Of a stretch of 51,017 nt of DNA, positions 15,841 to 24,314 are shown one piece after another (position 1 is the stretch's first letter; each line of letters opens with the position of its first letter). The notes under the pieces were generated by a model that saw only the letters and a program-made list of their open reading frames with translations, ran no database searches and was not told the origin of the DNA. Source of the DNA: Gemella sanguinis ATCC 700632 (lineage in GTDB: Bacteria; Bacillota; Bacilli; Staphylococcales; Gemellaceae); contig NZ_JNJO01000011.1 of assembly GCF_000701685.1 (NCBI RefSeq), forward strand, positions 1-51,017, given 5' to 3'. Position numbers and translations under genes: made by a program.

Positions 15841-16995
15841 ATGAAATTAAATTCATTAGCGAAATTTTCTTTACTTAGTGTCTCTATTTTACTTATGTCA
15901 CATCTTGCTATATCACCTGTCATACCTAATTTATACAGGTTATATAACGCTCAAAATCCTAATATAGGATTAGCTTCTGTTGAATCGTTAGCTACTATTC
16001 CAGCTATGATGATTACAGTATTTGTGCTATTAAGTAATTTTATTATTAAAGGAATTGGCAAAAAAAATACAGTACTACTTGGTCTAGCTATAATTTTCAT
16101 TTTTGGTTTAGTACCAGTTTTTACAACAAATTTTAAAATTGTTTTTATTAGTAGATTACTTCTTGGTGCTGGAATTGGATTATTCAATTCTTTATCAATT
16201 AGTATGATTAGTGACTTTTTTGATGAAGATACTCGTGGAACTATGATAGGAATGCGTACTGCATTTTTAAATATTGGTAAAGCACTAACTACATTTATTT
16301 CAGGCTATTTAATTATATATGGTGTGCAATATACATTCTTAGTTTATGCTCTTGCAATGCCAATATTCATTTTATTTTTAATATTTGTTCCAAACCCTAA
16401 AAATAATGAGAGTAAACAAATCAGTATAAAATTCCATAAAGAAACAATCATCTTAACTCTATTAACACTTTTAGTTGGTATTTCATATATGGGAGCTACT
16501 ATAAAAATTCCAACTCTACTTGTTGAAAAATATCATCTACATCCAGAGGTTTCACGAAATTTACTAACAATACTTGCTATTAGTGGTATATTTTCAGGAT
16601 TTTTATTTGGAGAATTAGTTAAGAAATTTAAAAATTTAACACTTTCAATCATGTTATTATTTATGACTTGTGGTAGTTTTATTTTTGCAATCTTCCAGAG
16701 TTCAATATTGTTTACCATAGGAGCTATTTTAATAGGTATTAGCTTTGTTGGTACTATGTCTTTTAATTTCTTTTATATTTCTAAAAAGTTAGAGAATAAA
16801 TATATAAACTTTGCTACAAGTGTTATTTTAGTCGGTGGAAATATTGGAGTTATTTTAACACCTGTAGCACTAACTAAACTTCCTGAAATATTCAGGTTAG
16901 AAAAATATATTACACCTTTTTATATAACTACCATACTTATGTTAATATGTACTATAATTAGTTACTTCGCTCTTAAAAATGATAAAAAAAATTAA
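15841..16995 (+). CDS. MFS transporter
   Basis: 384 codons, twelve membrane segments. The motif-A region between segments 2 and 3 is weak (NFIIKGIGKKNTVLLG), but the segment 4-5 region FISRLLLGAGIGLFNSLSISMISDFF followed by EDTRGTMIGMRTAFLNIGKAL is typical of drug or metabolite exporters of the major facilitator superfamily (CynX/YfmO-like). It is preceded by a good promoter and followed by its own terminator, so it is monocistronic. Nothing nearby indicates the substrate. Confidence 0.85.
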   Translation: MKLNSLAKFSLLSVSILLMSHLAISPVIPNLYRLYNAQNPNIGLASVESLATIPAMMITVFVLLSNFIIKGIGKKNTVLLGLAIIFIFGLVPVFTTNFKIVFISRLLLGAGIGLFNSLSISMISDFFDEDTRGTMIGMRTAFLNIGKALTTFISGYLIIYGVQYTFLVYALAMPIFILFLIFVPNPKNNESKQISIKFHKETIILTLLTLLVGISYMGATIKIPTLLVEKYHLHPEVSRNLLTILAISGIFSGFLFGELVKKFKNLTLSIMLLFMTCGSFIFAIFQSSILFTIGAILIGISFVGTMSFNFFYISKKLENKYINFATSVILVGGNIGVILTPVALTKLPEIFRLEKYITPFYITTILMLICTIISYFALKNDKKN

Positions 16996-17019
16996 CCAGT
17001 TAGAAATTTCTAACTGGTT
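16994..17019. terminator. Bidirectional terminator
   Basis: Stem AACCAGTTAGAAA/TTTCTAACTGGTT followed by TTATTTTTAT. It serves the MFS gene and the convergent pyruvate-kinase-like gene. Confidence 0.85.
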
Positions 17020-17025
17020 TTATTT

Positions 17026-18174
17026 TTATACTCTTCTTACATTTACGAAGTCTGTCGGTGGAGTATTTTCTTTTCCTAAATCTGGTTGCCCAGCAGTTAT
17101 TAGAATATAATCTCCTTCTTTAGCTAGTCCTGATTCTTTTGAATAAAGAGCAGCATTTTCTAACATTTCGTCCATCATTAAAGTTTTAGGTTCAATAAAT
17201 ATTGTTATTCCACGAGTTAAAGCTAATTTTCTAGCTTTTTCTTTTGTTGGTACAACGGCTAAAACTGGTACTTTTGGTCTATATTTCGCTATGAATTTCG
17301 CTGTTGAACCTGACTTAGTATAAGTTACAATATTATTCACATCTAGAGAATCAATAATATGTTTTGTAGATATCGAAATAGCGTGGGCTATACTCATTTT
17401 TTGATCACTATTTTTTACATCATTTTCTGTAAGTGAATTTTGAGATTCAACATATTTTATAATGCGATCAATAGTTTCTAAAGCTTCTTTTGGATAGTTC
17501 CCTATCGCAGTTTCTTCTATTAACATCACTGCATCTACTCCGTCTATAATCGCATTAGCAACATCAGATACTTCAGCTCTTGTTGGTCGTGGATTATATA
17601 TCATAGAGTGTAACATTTGAGTTGTTAGTATTACTTCTTTAGTATTGTCATTTGCTTTTCTTATGATTTCTTTTTGAACATTAGGTAAGTCTTGGTATGG
17701 TACTTCTACCCCTAATTCATCACGATTAATCATAATTGAATCTGCAAAACTTATAATCTCATCAATGTTATCATAAGCTTCTTTACAGTCTACTTTTACT
17801 ATTAATCCAATATCTTTTTTATTATTTTTTTCCAGTATATCTTTAACCTTTTTAATTTCATCCAAATTACTTACAAATGGACATGCAATAAAATCAACAT
17901 CGTTAGCACACGCAAAATCAACGTTATTTTCATCAATTTTTATAAGTTTGTATTTGCTTTGTGCATATATATGATCTATATCATATATAATCGCTGTATT
18001 TTTATTTAATTTTTCTCTTAATTCTTTTACTCTTTTAATACGTTCTACATTCTCCTCTTCAGAACCATAATACGTATCAATTAAAACTGCATCTACAGAA
18101 CTTGTGATAATATCTTCTAAAATACTATCAGTGTTAAGTCCTAAAGTTGCTATTACTTTTGATTTTCTTACCAT
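17026..18174 (-). CDS. Pyruvate-kinase-like protein lacking the B domain, probably non-catalytic
   Basis: 382 codons against about 470-585 for bacterial pyruvate kinase. The start (KSKVIATLGLNT), NNVDFACANDVDFIACPFV near residue 83, NPRPTRAEVSDVANAIIDGVDAVML near residue 193 and the C-terminal TKSGSTAKFIAKYRPKVPVLAVVP are unmistakable pyruvate kinase. Between residues 65 and 80, where about 100 residues of the lid (B) domain belong, only a short linker remains. Active-site motifs have changed: NFSHG becomes TYYGS, the KIEN segment becomes KVDC, and ARGDLG becomes NRDELG. Phosphate-binding residues of the C-domain remain. It may be a regulatory paralogue; I cannot see a normal pyk in this window. 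Confidence 0.85.
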   Translation of the reverse strand: MVRKSKVIATLGLNTDSILEDIITSSVDAVLIDTYYGSEEENVERIKRVKELREKLNKNTAIIYDIDHIYAQSKYKLIKIDENNVDFACANDVDFIACPFVSNLDEIKKVKDILEKNNKKDIGLIVKVDCKEAYDNIDEIISFADSIMINRDELGVEVPYQDLPNVQKEIIRKANDNTKEVILTTQMLHSMIYNPRPTRAEVSDVANAIIDGVDAVMLIEETAIGNYPKEALETIDRIIKYVESQNSLTENDVKNSDQKMSIAHAISISTKHIIDSLDVNNIVTYTKSGSTAKFIAKYRPKVPVLAVVPTKEKARKLALTRGITIFIEPKTLMMDEMLENAALYSKESGLAKEGDYILITAGQPDLGKENTPPTDFVNVRRV

Positions 18175-18262
18175 TGTTCCCCGTCCTATCTCAATTTTTT
18201 CTACGATAATTATAACATATTAAATTAATAATGACTAGATTCTTTTGATATCCACTTTATAA

Positions 18263-19270
18263 TTAAAGTATTATTTCTTTCTTTTGAGGTTTTTCATTAG
18301 ACTCTAAGAAATCTAAAAATTCACCAAACAGATTTTCCATCTCTTCATATGTATTTAGGTAATTAAGCTCTTTTTTTACTTTTGCTCCACCTTTAATACC
18401 TTTCATATAGTATGCTGCATGTTTTCTCATCTCATGAACAGCTACTTTTTCTGGTTTGATTTCCATAAGTCTTCTTAAGTGAAGTAGACAAACATCAATT
18501 TTTTCTCTTGGTGTTGGTTCTGGTGTTAATTCACCTGTTTCTAAATATTTAACTGTACGGTATAGCATCCATGGATTCCCTAATGCCGCTCTACCAATCA
18601 TTACTGCATCACAGTTTGTATCGTCTAACATTTTCTTTGCTAATTCTGGAGTTGTTACATCTCCGTTACCAATTACGGGGATTTTTAATTCTTTTTTTAC
18701 ATCGCGAATAACATCCCAGTTTGCTTTTCCACTATACATTTGAACTTTTGTTCTACCATGAATAGCTACTGCACTTGCTCCTGCTCTTTCAGCATTACGA
18801 GCATTATCCATTACAAAAATATGTTCATCATCCCAACCCATTCTCATTTTCACGGTTACTGGCTTAGATACTGAATCAACTATTCTCGAAATTACCTTAT
18901 AAACTTTATCTGGATCTAATAATAATTTACTACCAGCATCAACTTTTGTAATTTTTGGTACTGGACACCCCATATTTAAGTCTATAATATCCGCTTCTGT
19001 ATTTTTATCAACATATTTTGCCGCCTCTACTAGAGTATCAATCTCTCCACCAAATATTTGTAAACTTAATGGACGCTCTCTTGGGTCAATATAAAGCATG
19101 TTCATTGTTTTTTTATTATTAAATAAAATAGCTTTATCACTAACCATCTCCGCACATACTAATCCTGCACCAAATTCTTTTGCAGTAAGCCTAAAAGCAG
19201 CATTACAAACACCAGCCATCGGTGCTAGCACTACTCTATTAGGAATTTCTATTTCTCTAATTTTAAACAT
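18263..19270 (-). CDS. dusB: tRNA-dihydrouridine synthase B
   Basis: 335 codons, TIM-barrel flavoenzyme. Motifs are VVLAPMAGVCNAAFR near residue 14 (FMN site), DLNMGCPVPKITKVDAGSKLLLD with the catalytic Cys near residue 99, VTVKMRMGWDD, AIHGRTKVQMYSG, IGNGDVTTP and MIGRAALGNPWM (FMN phosphate). It reduces specific uridines in tRNA using NADPH. It lies downstream of folB-folK in the same direction, as in Bacillus, where dus follows the folate genes. Confidence 0.95.
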   Translation of the reverse strand: MFKIREIEIPNRVVLAPMAGVCNAAFRLTAKEFGAGLVCAEMVSDKAILFNNKKTMNMLYIDPRERPLSLQIFGGEIDTLVEAAKYVDKNTEADIIDLNMGCPVPKITKVDAGSKLLLDPDKVYKVISRIVDSVSKPVTVKMRMGWDDEHIFVMDNARNAERAGASAVAIHGRTKVQMYSGKANWDVIRDVKKELKIPVIGNGDVTTPELAKKMLDDTNCDAVMIGRAALGNPWMLYRTVKYLETGELTPEPTPREKIDVCLLHLRRLMEIKPEKVAVHEMRKHAAYYMKGIKGGAKVKKELNYLNTYEEMENLFGEFLDFLESNEKPQKKEIIL

Positions 19271-19286
19271 TCTTTATCCTTTCATC

Positions 19287-19760
19287 TTATAATTTACTTT
19301 TAAAAATTCTAATCGGTTCTGTAATTTTCTCTAATGATTTTTTAATATTCATCCCTGATATTTCAATATCACCATACATCTCTACTAACGGTGCTAACAC
19401 AAAATTTCTTTCATGAATATATTTATGGGGAACAATCAATCTTTCGTCATTAAATACTAAATCATCGAATGTAATTATATCAATATCAATAGTTCTATTT
19501 CCCCAATGTTCTTTACGCACTCTACCTAACTCCAATTCAATCTTTTGAATTGTATCAAGCAGTTCATAGGCATCTAAATTACTCTCTACTTCAATACACA
19601 TGTTTAAAAAGTTTTGATCAGCTACTCCTCCCCAAGCAGGAGTCTCATACACACTACTTTTTAATATGATTTTTATATTATTTTCTTCAAGTTTTCTTAG
19701 TGCATCCTTTAAATATTGCTCTCTCGGTTCTATATTGGTTCCTAATGCTAAAATAATCAT
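19287..19760 (-). CDS. folK: 2-amino-4-hydroxy-6-hydroxymethyldihydropteridine pyrophosphokinase
   Basis: 157 codons. ILALGTNIEPREQYLKDAL starts the ferredoxin-like fold. PAWGGVADQNFLNMCIEVES and RVRKEHWGNRTIDIDIITFD, with the RxxxxxxRxxDxDI catalytic and Mg-binding motif, are diagnostic. It transfers pyrophosphate from ATP to the pterin in folate synthesis. The start codon overlaps the stop of folB by one base, so they are coupled. folP and folE are not in the window. Confidence 0.96.
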   Translation of the reverse strand: MIILALGTNIEPREQYLKDALRKLEENNIKIILKSSVYETPAWGGVADQNFLNMCIEVESNLDAYELLDTIQKIELELGRVRKEHWGNRTIDIDIITFDDLVFNDERLIVPHKYIHERNFVLAPLVEMYGDIEISGMNIKKSLEKITEPIRIFKSKL

Positions 19761-20140
19761 TATAATCTATAGAACTCCTCACGAGATGTTTTTACTTCTA
19801 CACCGCATTTTTCAAAATGATGTCTTACAGGCGCTGCTGGTTTATTAATTTTTAATTTTATATTTTTGATTTCAGGAAATCTATCAAAAATATTTTTAAG
19901 TACCTCACCTGCTAAACGCTCTAGTAGATTAAATGTGTCTTCAGTAGCAGTTTTAACTACTACATCAGCTATATCAGCATAACTAACACTGTCTGTCATT
20001 TCGTCACTAAATAATGCTTTTTTATAATTCAATTCACACTCAATATCAAAAATAAACTTTTGCCCTAATTTATTTTCTTCTTCAAATAATCCGTGATTAG
20101 CAAATACTTCAAGACCATCAATAAATAACATTGTTTTCAT
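19760..20140 (-). CDS. folB: Dihydroneopterin aldolase
   Basis: 126 codons. LFIDGLEVFANHGLFEEENKLGQ with the pterin-binding Glu, TFNLLERLAGEVLKNIF with the second Glu, and KINKPAAPVRHHFEKCGVEV near the C-terminus match FolB. It converts dihydroneopterin to the substrate of the neighbouring FolK, releasing glycolaldehyde. It is the first gene of the folB-folK-dusB operon; the usual preceding folP is missing here. Confidence 0.95.
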   Translation of the reverse strand: MKTMLFIDGLEVFANHGLFEEENKLGQKFIFDIECELNYKKALFSDEMTDSVSYADIADVVVKTATEDTFNLLERLAGEVLKNIFDRFPEIKNIKLKINKPAAPVRHHFEKCGVEVKTSREEFYRL

Positions 20141-20241
20141 GATTAAAACTCCTCAATCATTATTTTGATTAACTATAAAATTTTATCATATTTCTAGTTT
20201 TTTCTCTATTAATTATACTCCTAATAACCTTATTTATAAAA

Positions 20242-20270
20242 AAATCAACTCCATTAAATAGAGTTGATTT
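20242..20270 (-). terminator. Terminator after the nuclease gene
   Basis: Stem AAATCAACTC/GAGTTGATTT with a nine-base loop and flanking A/T runs. It lies 30 bp past the nuclease stop. Confidence 0.8.
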
Positions 20271-20300
20271 TTAGTTTGTTTATAAATATCTTTTATTATA

Positions 20301-22460
20301 TTAATTATTACGTTTTTTTCTACCTAAGAAGAATGCCGCAATTACACCAAATATTCCTAAACCAAATGAACTAGATGAATCTAGACCTGTTTTTGGTAAT
20401 ACTTCTTTTTTATTTGAATGTGAATTAATTTTAACTTCACCTTTGTGATTAACAGCACTTAATTTTGTTATATTTTGTACTGCTGGAGATGTATTACCTT
20501 GTGTATTTTCTGGTTTATTAGGAGTTACTTCTGGACTAACTACTTCTTCAGATTTACTAAAGTCTATTTGAACAACTACTGGATCGTGGTCAGAGGCTCT
20601 ACCATGCTCTTCCATAAATGATGCATTAATATGTACTGGTGAGAATAATACTCTATCCTTAATATTTTTAGAAACTAGTATATTATCTAAACTTTGGTTA
20701 CTTCCACGATAGAAGTATGAGTATCTATCACCTGCTTCATGTTCCGCCATTAAGTTCACAAGCTCATTACCTACGATTGTTTTCACTGTATCAGAGAATT
20801 CAAAGTCATTAAAGTCTCCTGTTAAAACAAATTTTAAATTAGGATTTTGACGTAATCCCTCTCTAACAAATGCATTTAAAATTTTTGCTTGTTCTACACG
20901 TTGTGCCTTAGTATTTTCTACTGCTGGTTGATTAGATCCATATACTGCATCATCCCCTAATTTTGATTTTAGGTGGTTTGCAATAACTACTATTCTTTCA
21001 CCTTTGAAATCAAATTCAGCAGCTAATGATTTTCTTACTTTTTCAAAGTTTATATTAGTTGGATCAATTCTTGCTGGGTTTTTTTCTAAATGTCCATCTA
21101 CAAAACGTGCAGCTTCTTCACTTCCACCCTTATCTTTTCCGATAAGAGTTACTCTTTTAGGATTGTATAAGTATGCAACCCTAATATTTGAACCTGGTTT
21201 CCCTCCATCTTTTCCATCAATTGGAGCTACTTCAGTATATTTATATTCTGGTCCACCAAAACTTTTAATTCTATCAGCTAGTTTTTCTCCACTCTTAACA
21301 CCTTCTACAGTTCCGTCATTTACTCCACCATTATTATCTTGAACTTCAATTAATGTAATAATATCTGGGCTATGAACTTCATTTATAAATGACTTAGCAA
21401 TTTTATCTACTTTTTCTTCTGGTGTTTCGTCTCTTCCTTTGCTATTTGCAGAAAAGTTTTCAATATTATATGAAGCAATAGTTAACTTGTCTTCTGCTGG
21501 ATATATTTTTGATACTTCACGTTTTAAACCACCATCTTGTACTTTCGGTACTTTGTATGGATCAATTCTATATGTTTTATATCTATATGTAAACACCCCT
21601 GTAATATCTTCATCAAAGTAATCTTTAGCTTTTGCTACCACATTTTTCCCAACTTCAATAGCTATTGTCTCGGTATTTTGAACACCAGGACGAAGATTTA
21701 CTCCACCAATATTGTTTAATTTTTGTCCATTATAGTTACCTGGTAATACATAGATATCACCTTTATATTGTGGCCCCAAAATTTTAGGTTTATTAATATT
21801 AACACGCATTCCTTCTAAGCTTTCAAAATAATCTAAAGCTTCATTTTCAGGATTATATTTTGTTGGTGTTTTATCTACAGTGTCTTTAGGTATTTTTTCA
21901 GAGAATTCCACTGCATCTGGTAAAGCAGCCACTCCTAATTTAGTAATAGTAGCATTAATAATTTGAGTTACAGTTAGGCTACCTACAGGCGCTTTAAAAG
22001 TCTGCCCTGATCTAACAGCATATTCTTCTAAATACCCTTCTTTTACTGTTCCTTGAACTTTTAATAAATCTCCACTTTTCACTTTATCTTTTGACGCAAC
22101 ATATAATGCATCTGATGTTTTTGGGTTATTATCTGAAACTTTATCTTGTACATAAAACCCTGATCTATCTGTTTTAGTAACAACTACATTATTAACTATT
22201 ACCTCACGACCAACTAGTGGGCTTTGGTGACTTTCTCCTTGAATTTCACCAATATTAGCAACCTCTTTAGGTGTTGTTGCTTGCGTGTTAGCTGCTCCTG
22301 TATTTGGTGTTCCACTAGTTGCATTAGTATTAGCAGGTGCCACTACTTCTGTTTTTACTTCTGCTGCTGCCGCATGATTTGTTTCAGCAGCTAAATAAGT
22401 TGCCCCAACTCCTCCTAATACAGCACTAGCTAAAAATATTGATAATTTATACTTCTTCAA
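20301..22460 (-). CDS. LPXTG cell-wall-anchored extracellular nuclease
   Basis: 719 codons. The signal peptide covers residues 1 to about 33 (KKYKLSIFLASAVLGGVGATYLAAE). A low-complexity Thr/Ala/Asn linker follows, then an OB-fold nucleic-acid-binding domain near residues 70-160 (VGREVIVNNVVVTKTDRSGF). The endonuclease/exonuclease/phosphatase domain covers about 325-625: ASYNIENFS, DIITLIEVQD with the metal-binding Glu, IVVIANHLKSK, LTGDFNDF and SDHDPVVV. A sorting signal LPKTG near residue 689 precedes a hydrophobic segment and a KKRNN tail. It resembles surface nucleases of streptococci (SWAN/SsnA type) that degrade extracellular DNA, for example in neutrophil traps. Single gene. Confidence 0.93.
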   Translation of the reverse strand: MKKYKLSIFLASAVLGGVGATYLAAETNHAAAAEVKTEVVAPANTNATSGTPNTGAANTQATTPKEVANIGEIQGESHQSPLVGREVIVNNVVVTKTDRSGFYVQDKVSDNNPKTSDALYVASKDKVKSGDLLKVQGTVKEGYLEEYAVRSGQTFKAPVGSLTVTQIINATITKLGVAALPDAVEFSEKIPKDTVDKTPTKYNPENEALDYFESLEGMRVNINKPKILGPQYKGDIYVLPGNYNGQKLNNIGGVNLRPGVQNTETIAIEVGKNVVAKAKDYFDEDITGVFTYRYKTYRIDPYKVPKVQDGGLKREVSKIYPAEDKLTIASYNIENFSANSKGRDETPEEKVDKIAKSFINEVHSPDIITLIEVQDNNGGVNDGTVEGVKSGEKLADRIKSFGGPEYKYTEVAPIDGKDGGKPGSNIRVAYLYNPKRVTLIGKDKGGSEEAARFVDGHLEKNPARIDPTNINFEKVRKSLAAEFDFKGERIVVIANHLKSKLGDDAVYGSNQPAVENTKAQRVEQAKILNAFVREGLRQNPNLKFVLTGDFNDFEFSDTVKTIVGNELVNLMAEHEAGDRYSYFYRGSNQSLDNILVSKNIKDRVLFSPVHINASFMEEHGRASDHDPVVVQIDFSKSEEVVSPEVTPNKPENTQGNTSPAVQNITKLSAVNHKGEVKINSHSNKKEVLPKTGLDSSSSFGLGIFGVIAAFFLGRKKRNN

Positions 22461-22557
22461 AATTGATACTCCTTGTATTTAAGATTATTTGTCTACACTA
22501 ATTATTTTACTATCTTTTTTTAAGTTAGTAAATATAAAAATGTTACCCCTTACAAAA

Positions 22558-22591
22558 AAATCTTTAATGCAATTAATTACATTAAAGATTT
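22558..22591 (-). terminator. Terminator after ssb
   Basis: Perfect 12-bp stem AAATCTTTAATG/CATTAAAGATTT, ten-base loop, T-rich end on the minus strand, about 25 bp past the ssb stop. Confidence 0.8.
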
Positions 22592-22616
22592 CTAACAATC
22601 TAAATTACTTTTATCC

Positions 22617-22985
22617 TTATTGACCTAAAACAAATACATCCTCTATTTGTTTTTCTTCTTTTTTATTACCTTTGCTTAAAAATGAGATTTTAGTAGCAAT
22701 AACTGACATTTGATAATGATTAACACCATTTTTATCTTTGTAAACATTGTTACTTAATGTTCCAATGACATTTAATAAACTACCTTTATCACAATATTTA
22801 GCTGTATTTTCCGCAACTTTTCCAAATGCTGTAAATTCTAAAAAGTCAGTTTCGTATTCACCATCTTTTTTTCTATAATCTGATTGTACAGCTAGAGTTG
22901 CTTTTAAATAGTTCTTTCCATTTTCACTCTCTCTGAGCTCTGGTTTTTTTACTAGTCTTCCTATTAGTATAACTTGATTTAACAT
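22617..22985 (-). CDS. ssb: Single-stranded DNA-binding protein, short paralogue
   Basis: 122 codons with GGGAGG upstream. The OB fold is standard: MLNQVILIGRLVKKPELRESENG, LAVQSDYR, DFLEFTAFGKVAENTAKYCDKGSLLNVIG, HYQMSVIATKISFL. It ends IEDVFVLGQ and lacks the acidic DDDIPF-type tip that recruits replication and repair proteins in the main SSB. It is not in an rpsF-rpsR context. It is more like SsbB-type accessory proteins used in natural transformation, or a mobile-element SSB. That role is inferred. Confidence 0.9.
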   Translation of the reverse strand: MLNQVILIGRLVKKPELRESENGKNYLKATLAVQSDYRKKDGEYETDFLEFTAFGKVAENTAKYCDKGSLLNVIGTLSNNVYKDKNGVNHYQMSVIATKISFLSKGNKKEEKQIEDVFVLGQ

Positions 22986-23056
22986 ATATTTTCCTCCCTA
23001 AAGTAATTTAGATTGTATAAAAACATATAAAAATTATAGTTATACTATTTTTGGGT

Positions 23057-23341
23057 TTACTTAGTTATCAAAGTAACAAACACTTCTCCATCTGTTAAAA
23101 ACTCTGCGTTTATATAGTTGTCTCCATCAAAGTGAAGAACTTTACCAGGTTCTACTTTATGAACTTCATTGTCATTTAAATGAACTTCTACCTCACCTTT
23201 TACTACAGTGAATACTACTAGCGCTTCTGGATGATTATGTTTTTGAATTAAATCACCTTTTTTCCCTACTTTTTTAACTAGTTTAAAGCGATCGTGTTTT
23301 TTTAATAAACCTTTATCTTGAAAAATTGTTCCTACTTCCAT
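23057..23341 (-). CDS. Small cupin-domain protein
   Basis: 94 codons, AAGGAG upstream. A single cupin barrel: QKHNHPEALVVFTVVKGEVEVHLND has two His and a Glu of metal-binding motif 1. Motif 2 (VLHFDGDNYINAEFLTDGEVF) is less complete, with one His. The protein is too short for an enzyme with extra domains. It follows the methyltransferase gene by 37 bp in the same direction, and the pair may be under the Fur-like box upstream of that gene. Function unknown. Confidence 0.8.
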   Translation of the reverse strand: MEVGTIFQDKGLLKKHDRFKLVKKVGKKGDLIQKHNHPEALVVFTVVKGEVEVHLNDNEVHKVEPGKVLHFDGDNYINAEFLTDGEVFVTLITK

Positions 23342-23378
23342 GTCATTTCTCCTTTAATTTTAAATACTTGTATTTTTA

Positions 23379-24134
23379 TTATAACGCTTTTTTATTTACA
23401 AAACAAATAAAATTTAAATCTTTTTCTAATTTACTAAATGTAGTTTTCATTTTAATAAATTGAGCTCTATTTTCTGATTTTAAACCATTTTTTAATATTC
23501 TTAAAGTATTTGTTAGACCTTCATCTGTAATCATTCCTTTAGGGTCCATAAGAGTTAACTCATCCTGTAGAAAATTAACAGTAGTAAATCCTATTTCTGA
23601 GAATAACTCTTTCCATTCATTTTGTGGTAGAGGAAATACACTAATATTTATTGCTTCCGACAGTTGTTTTCTCGTTTCTTCATAATTATTTACTAAAGCA
23701 ATATCATGTGTTAAAAGTAACCCACCTGGTTTTAATACTCTAAGATATTCCTTTAAAGCTCTTTCCTTACTCTTATTGCTAAACATTGTCAGCATAGCTT
23801 CATTAACAATATAATCAAAAGTATTATCAGGAAACTTCATTCTAAAGGCATCTGCTTTTAAAAATTTAATATTTTGATATTGATATTTAGCTAGTTCTTC
23901 ATTAGCTTCTTGTATCGCTTCTTTATCAACATCTATACCTACGAAAATTGTTTTTGGATATTTTTTAGCTAATTCAATTAAATTAACTCCTTTATTACAT
24001 GCAACTTCTAAAACTACATCTCCTTCTTTAAATGCTGCATGAGCTAAAAGAAAGTTTGTACCTCTAACTCCTCCAGGACGCAATTTTGTTTTTCCTAATT
24101 TTTTCAAAAACTTATGACCCGCTTCTTTTTTCAT
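23379..24134 (-). CDS. Class I SAM-dependent methyltransferase
   Basis: 251 codons. Motif I is VVLEVACNKGVNLIELA near residue 38, where the usual GxGxG is degenerate (ACNKG). Motif II is FVGIDVDKEAI, then FLKADAFRMKFPDNTFDYIVNEAMLTM and LKEYLRVLKPGGLLLTHDI (motifs post-I to III). It belongs to the broad UbiE/small-molecule methyltransferase group. It is transcribed with the downstream cupin gene, and a Fur-like box lies 76 bp upstream, so iron may control it. The substrate cannot be inferred. Confidence 0.85.
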   Translation of the reverse strand: MKKEAGHKFLKKLGKTKLRPGGVRGTNFLLAHAAFKEGDVVLEVACNKGVNLIELAKKYPKTIFVGIDVDKEAIQEANEELAKYQYQNIKFLKADAFRMKFPDNTFDYIVNEAMLTMFSNKSKERALKEYLRVLKPGGLLLTHDIALVNNYEETRKQLSEAINISVFPLPQNEWKELFSEIGFTTVNFLQDELTLMDPKGMITDEGLTNTLRILKNGLKSENRAQFIKMKTTFSKLEKDLNFICFVNKKAL

Positions 24135-24209
24135 TAAATTCCACTCCTATTTATATAAATCTTTACTTTCTATTTTATTACAATATACAAAATATTACTA
24201 GCATTTTAT

Positions 24210-24224
24210 TGATAATGATTATTA
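24210..24224. promoter_or_regulatory. Fur-like box upstream of the methyltransferase-cupin pair
   Basis: TGATAATGATTATTA matches the 7-1-7 Fur consensus TGATAATNATTATCA at 14 of 15 positions. It lies in the intergenic region 76 bp before the methyltransferase start and after the terminator of the preceding gene, so it should serve the former. PerR or Zur cannot be excluded by sequence alone. Confidence 0.6.
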
Positions 24225-24268
24225 TTTTTTGTTTTATGTAGAATTATATAACTAAATCTGCGTATATA

Positions 24269-24295
24269 AAAAGCACCCTTCTTAAAGGGTGCTTT
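24269..24295 (-). terminator. Terminator after the PLA2-like gene
   Basis: Strong stem AAAGCACCCTT/AAGGGTGCTTT with a short loop, followed by T-rich sequence on the minus strand, 20 bp past the stop. Confidence 0.9.
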
Positions 24296-24314
24296 GAAAA
24301 AAGACTAAATAAAA

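Noticed and set aside
15732..15923. Small minus-strand ORF overlapping the MFS start
   Set aside because: It runs through the MFS promoter and start codon on the other strand and has no ribosome site.
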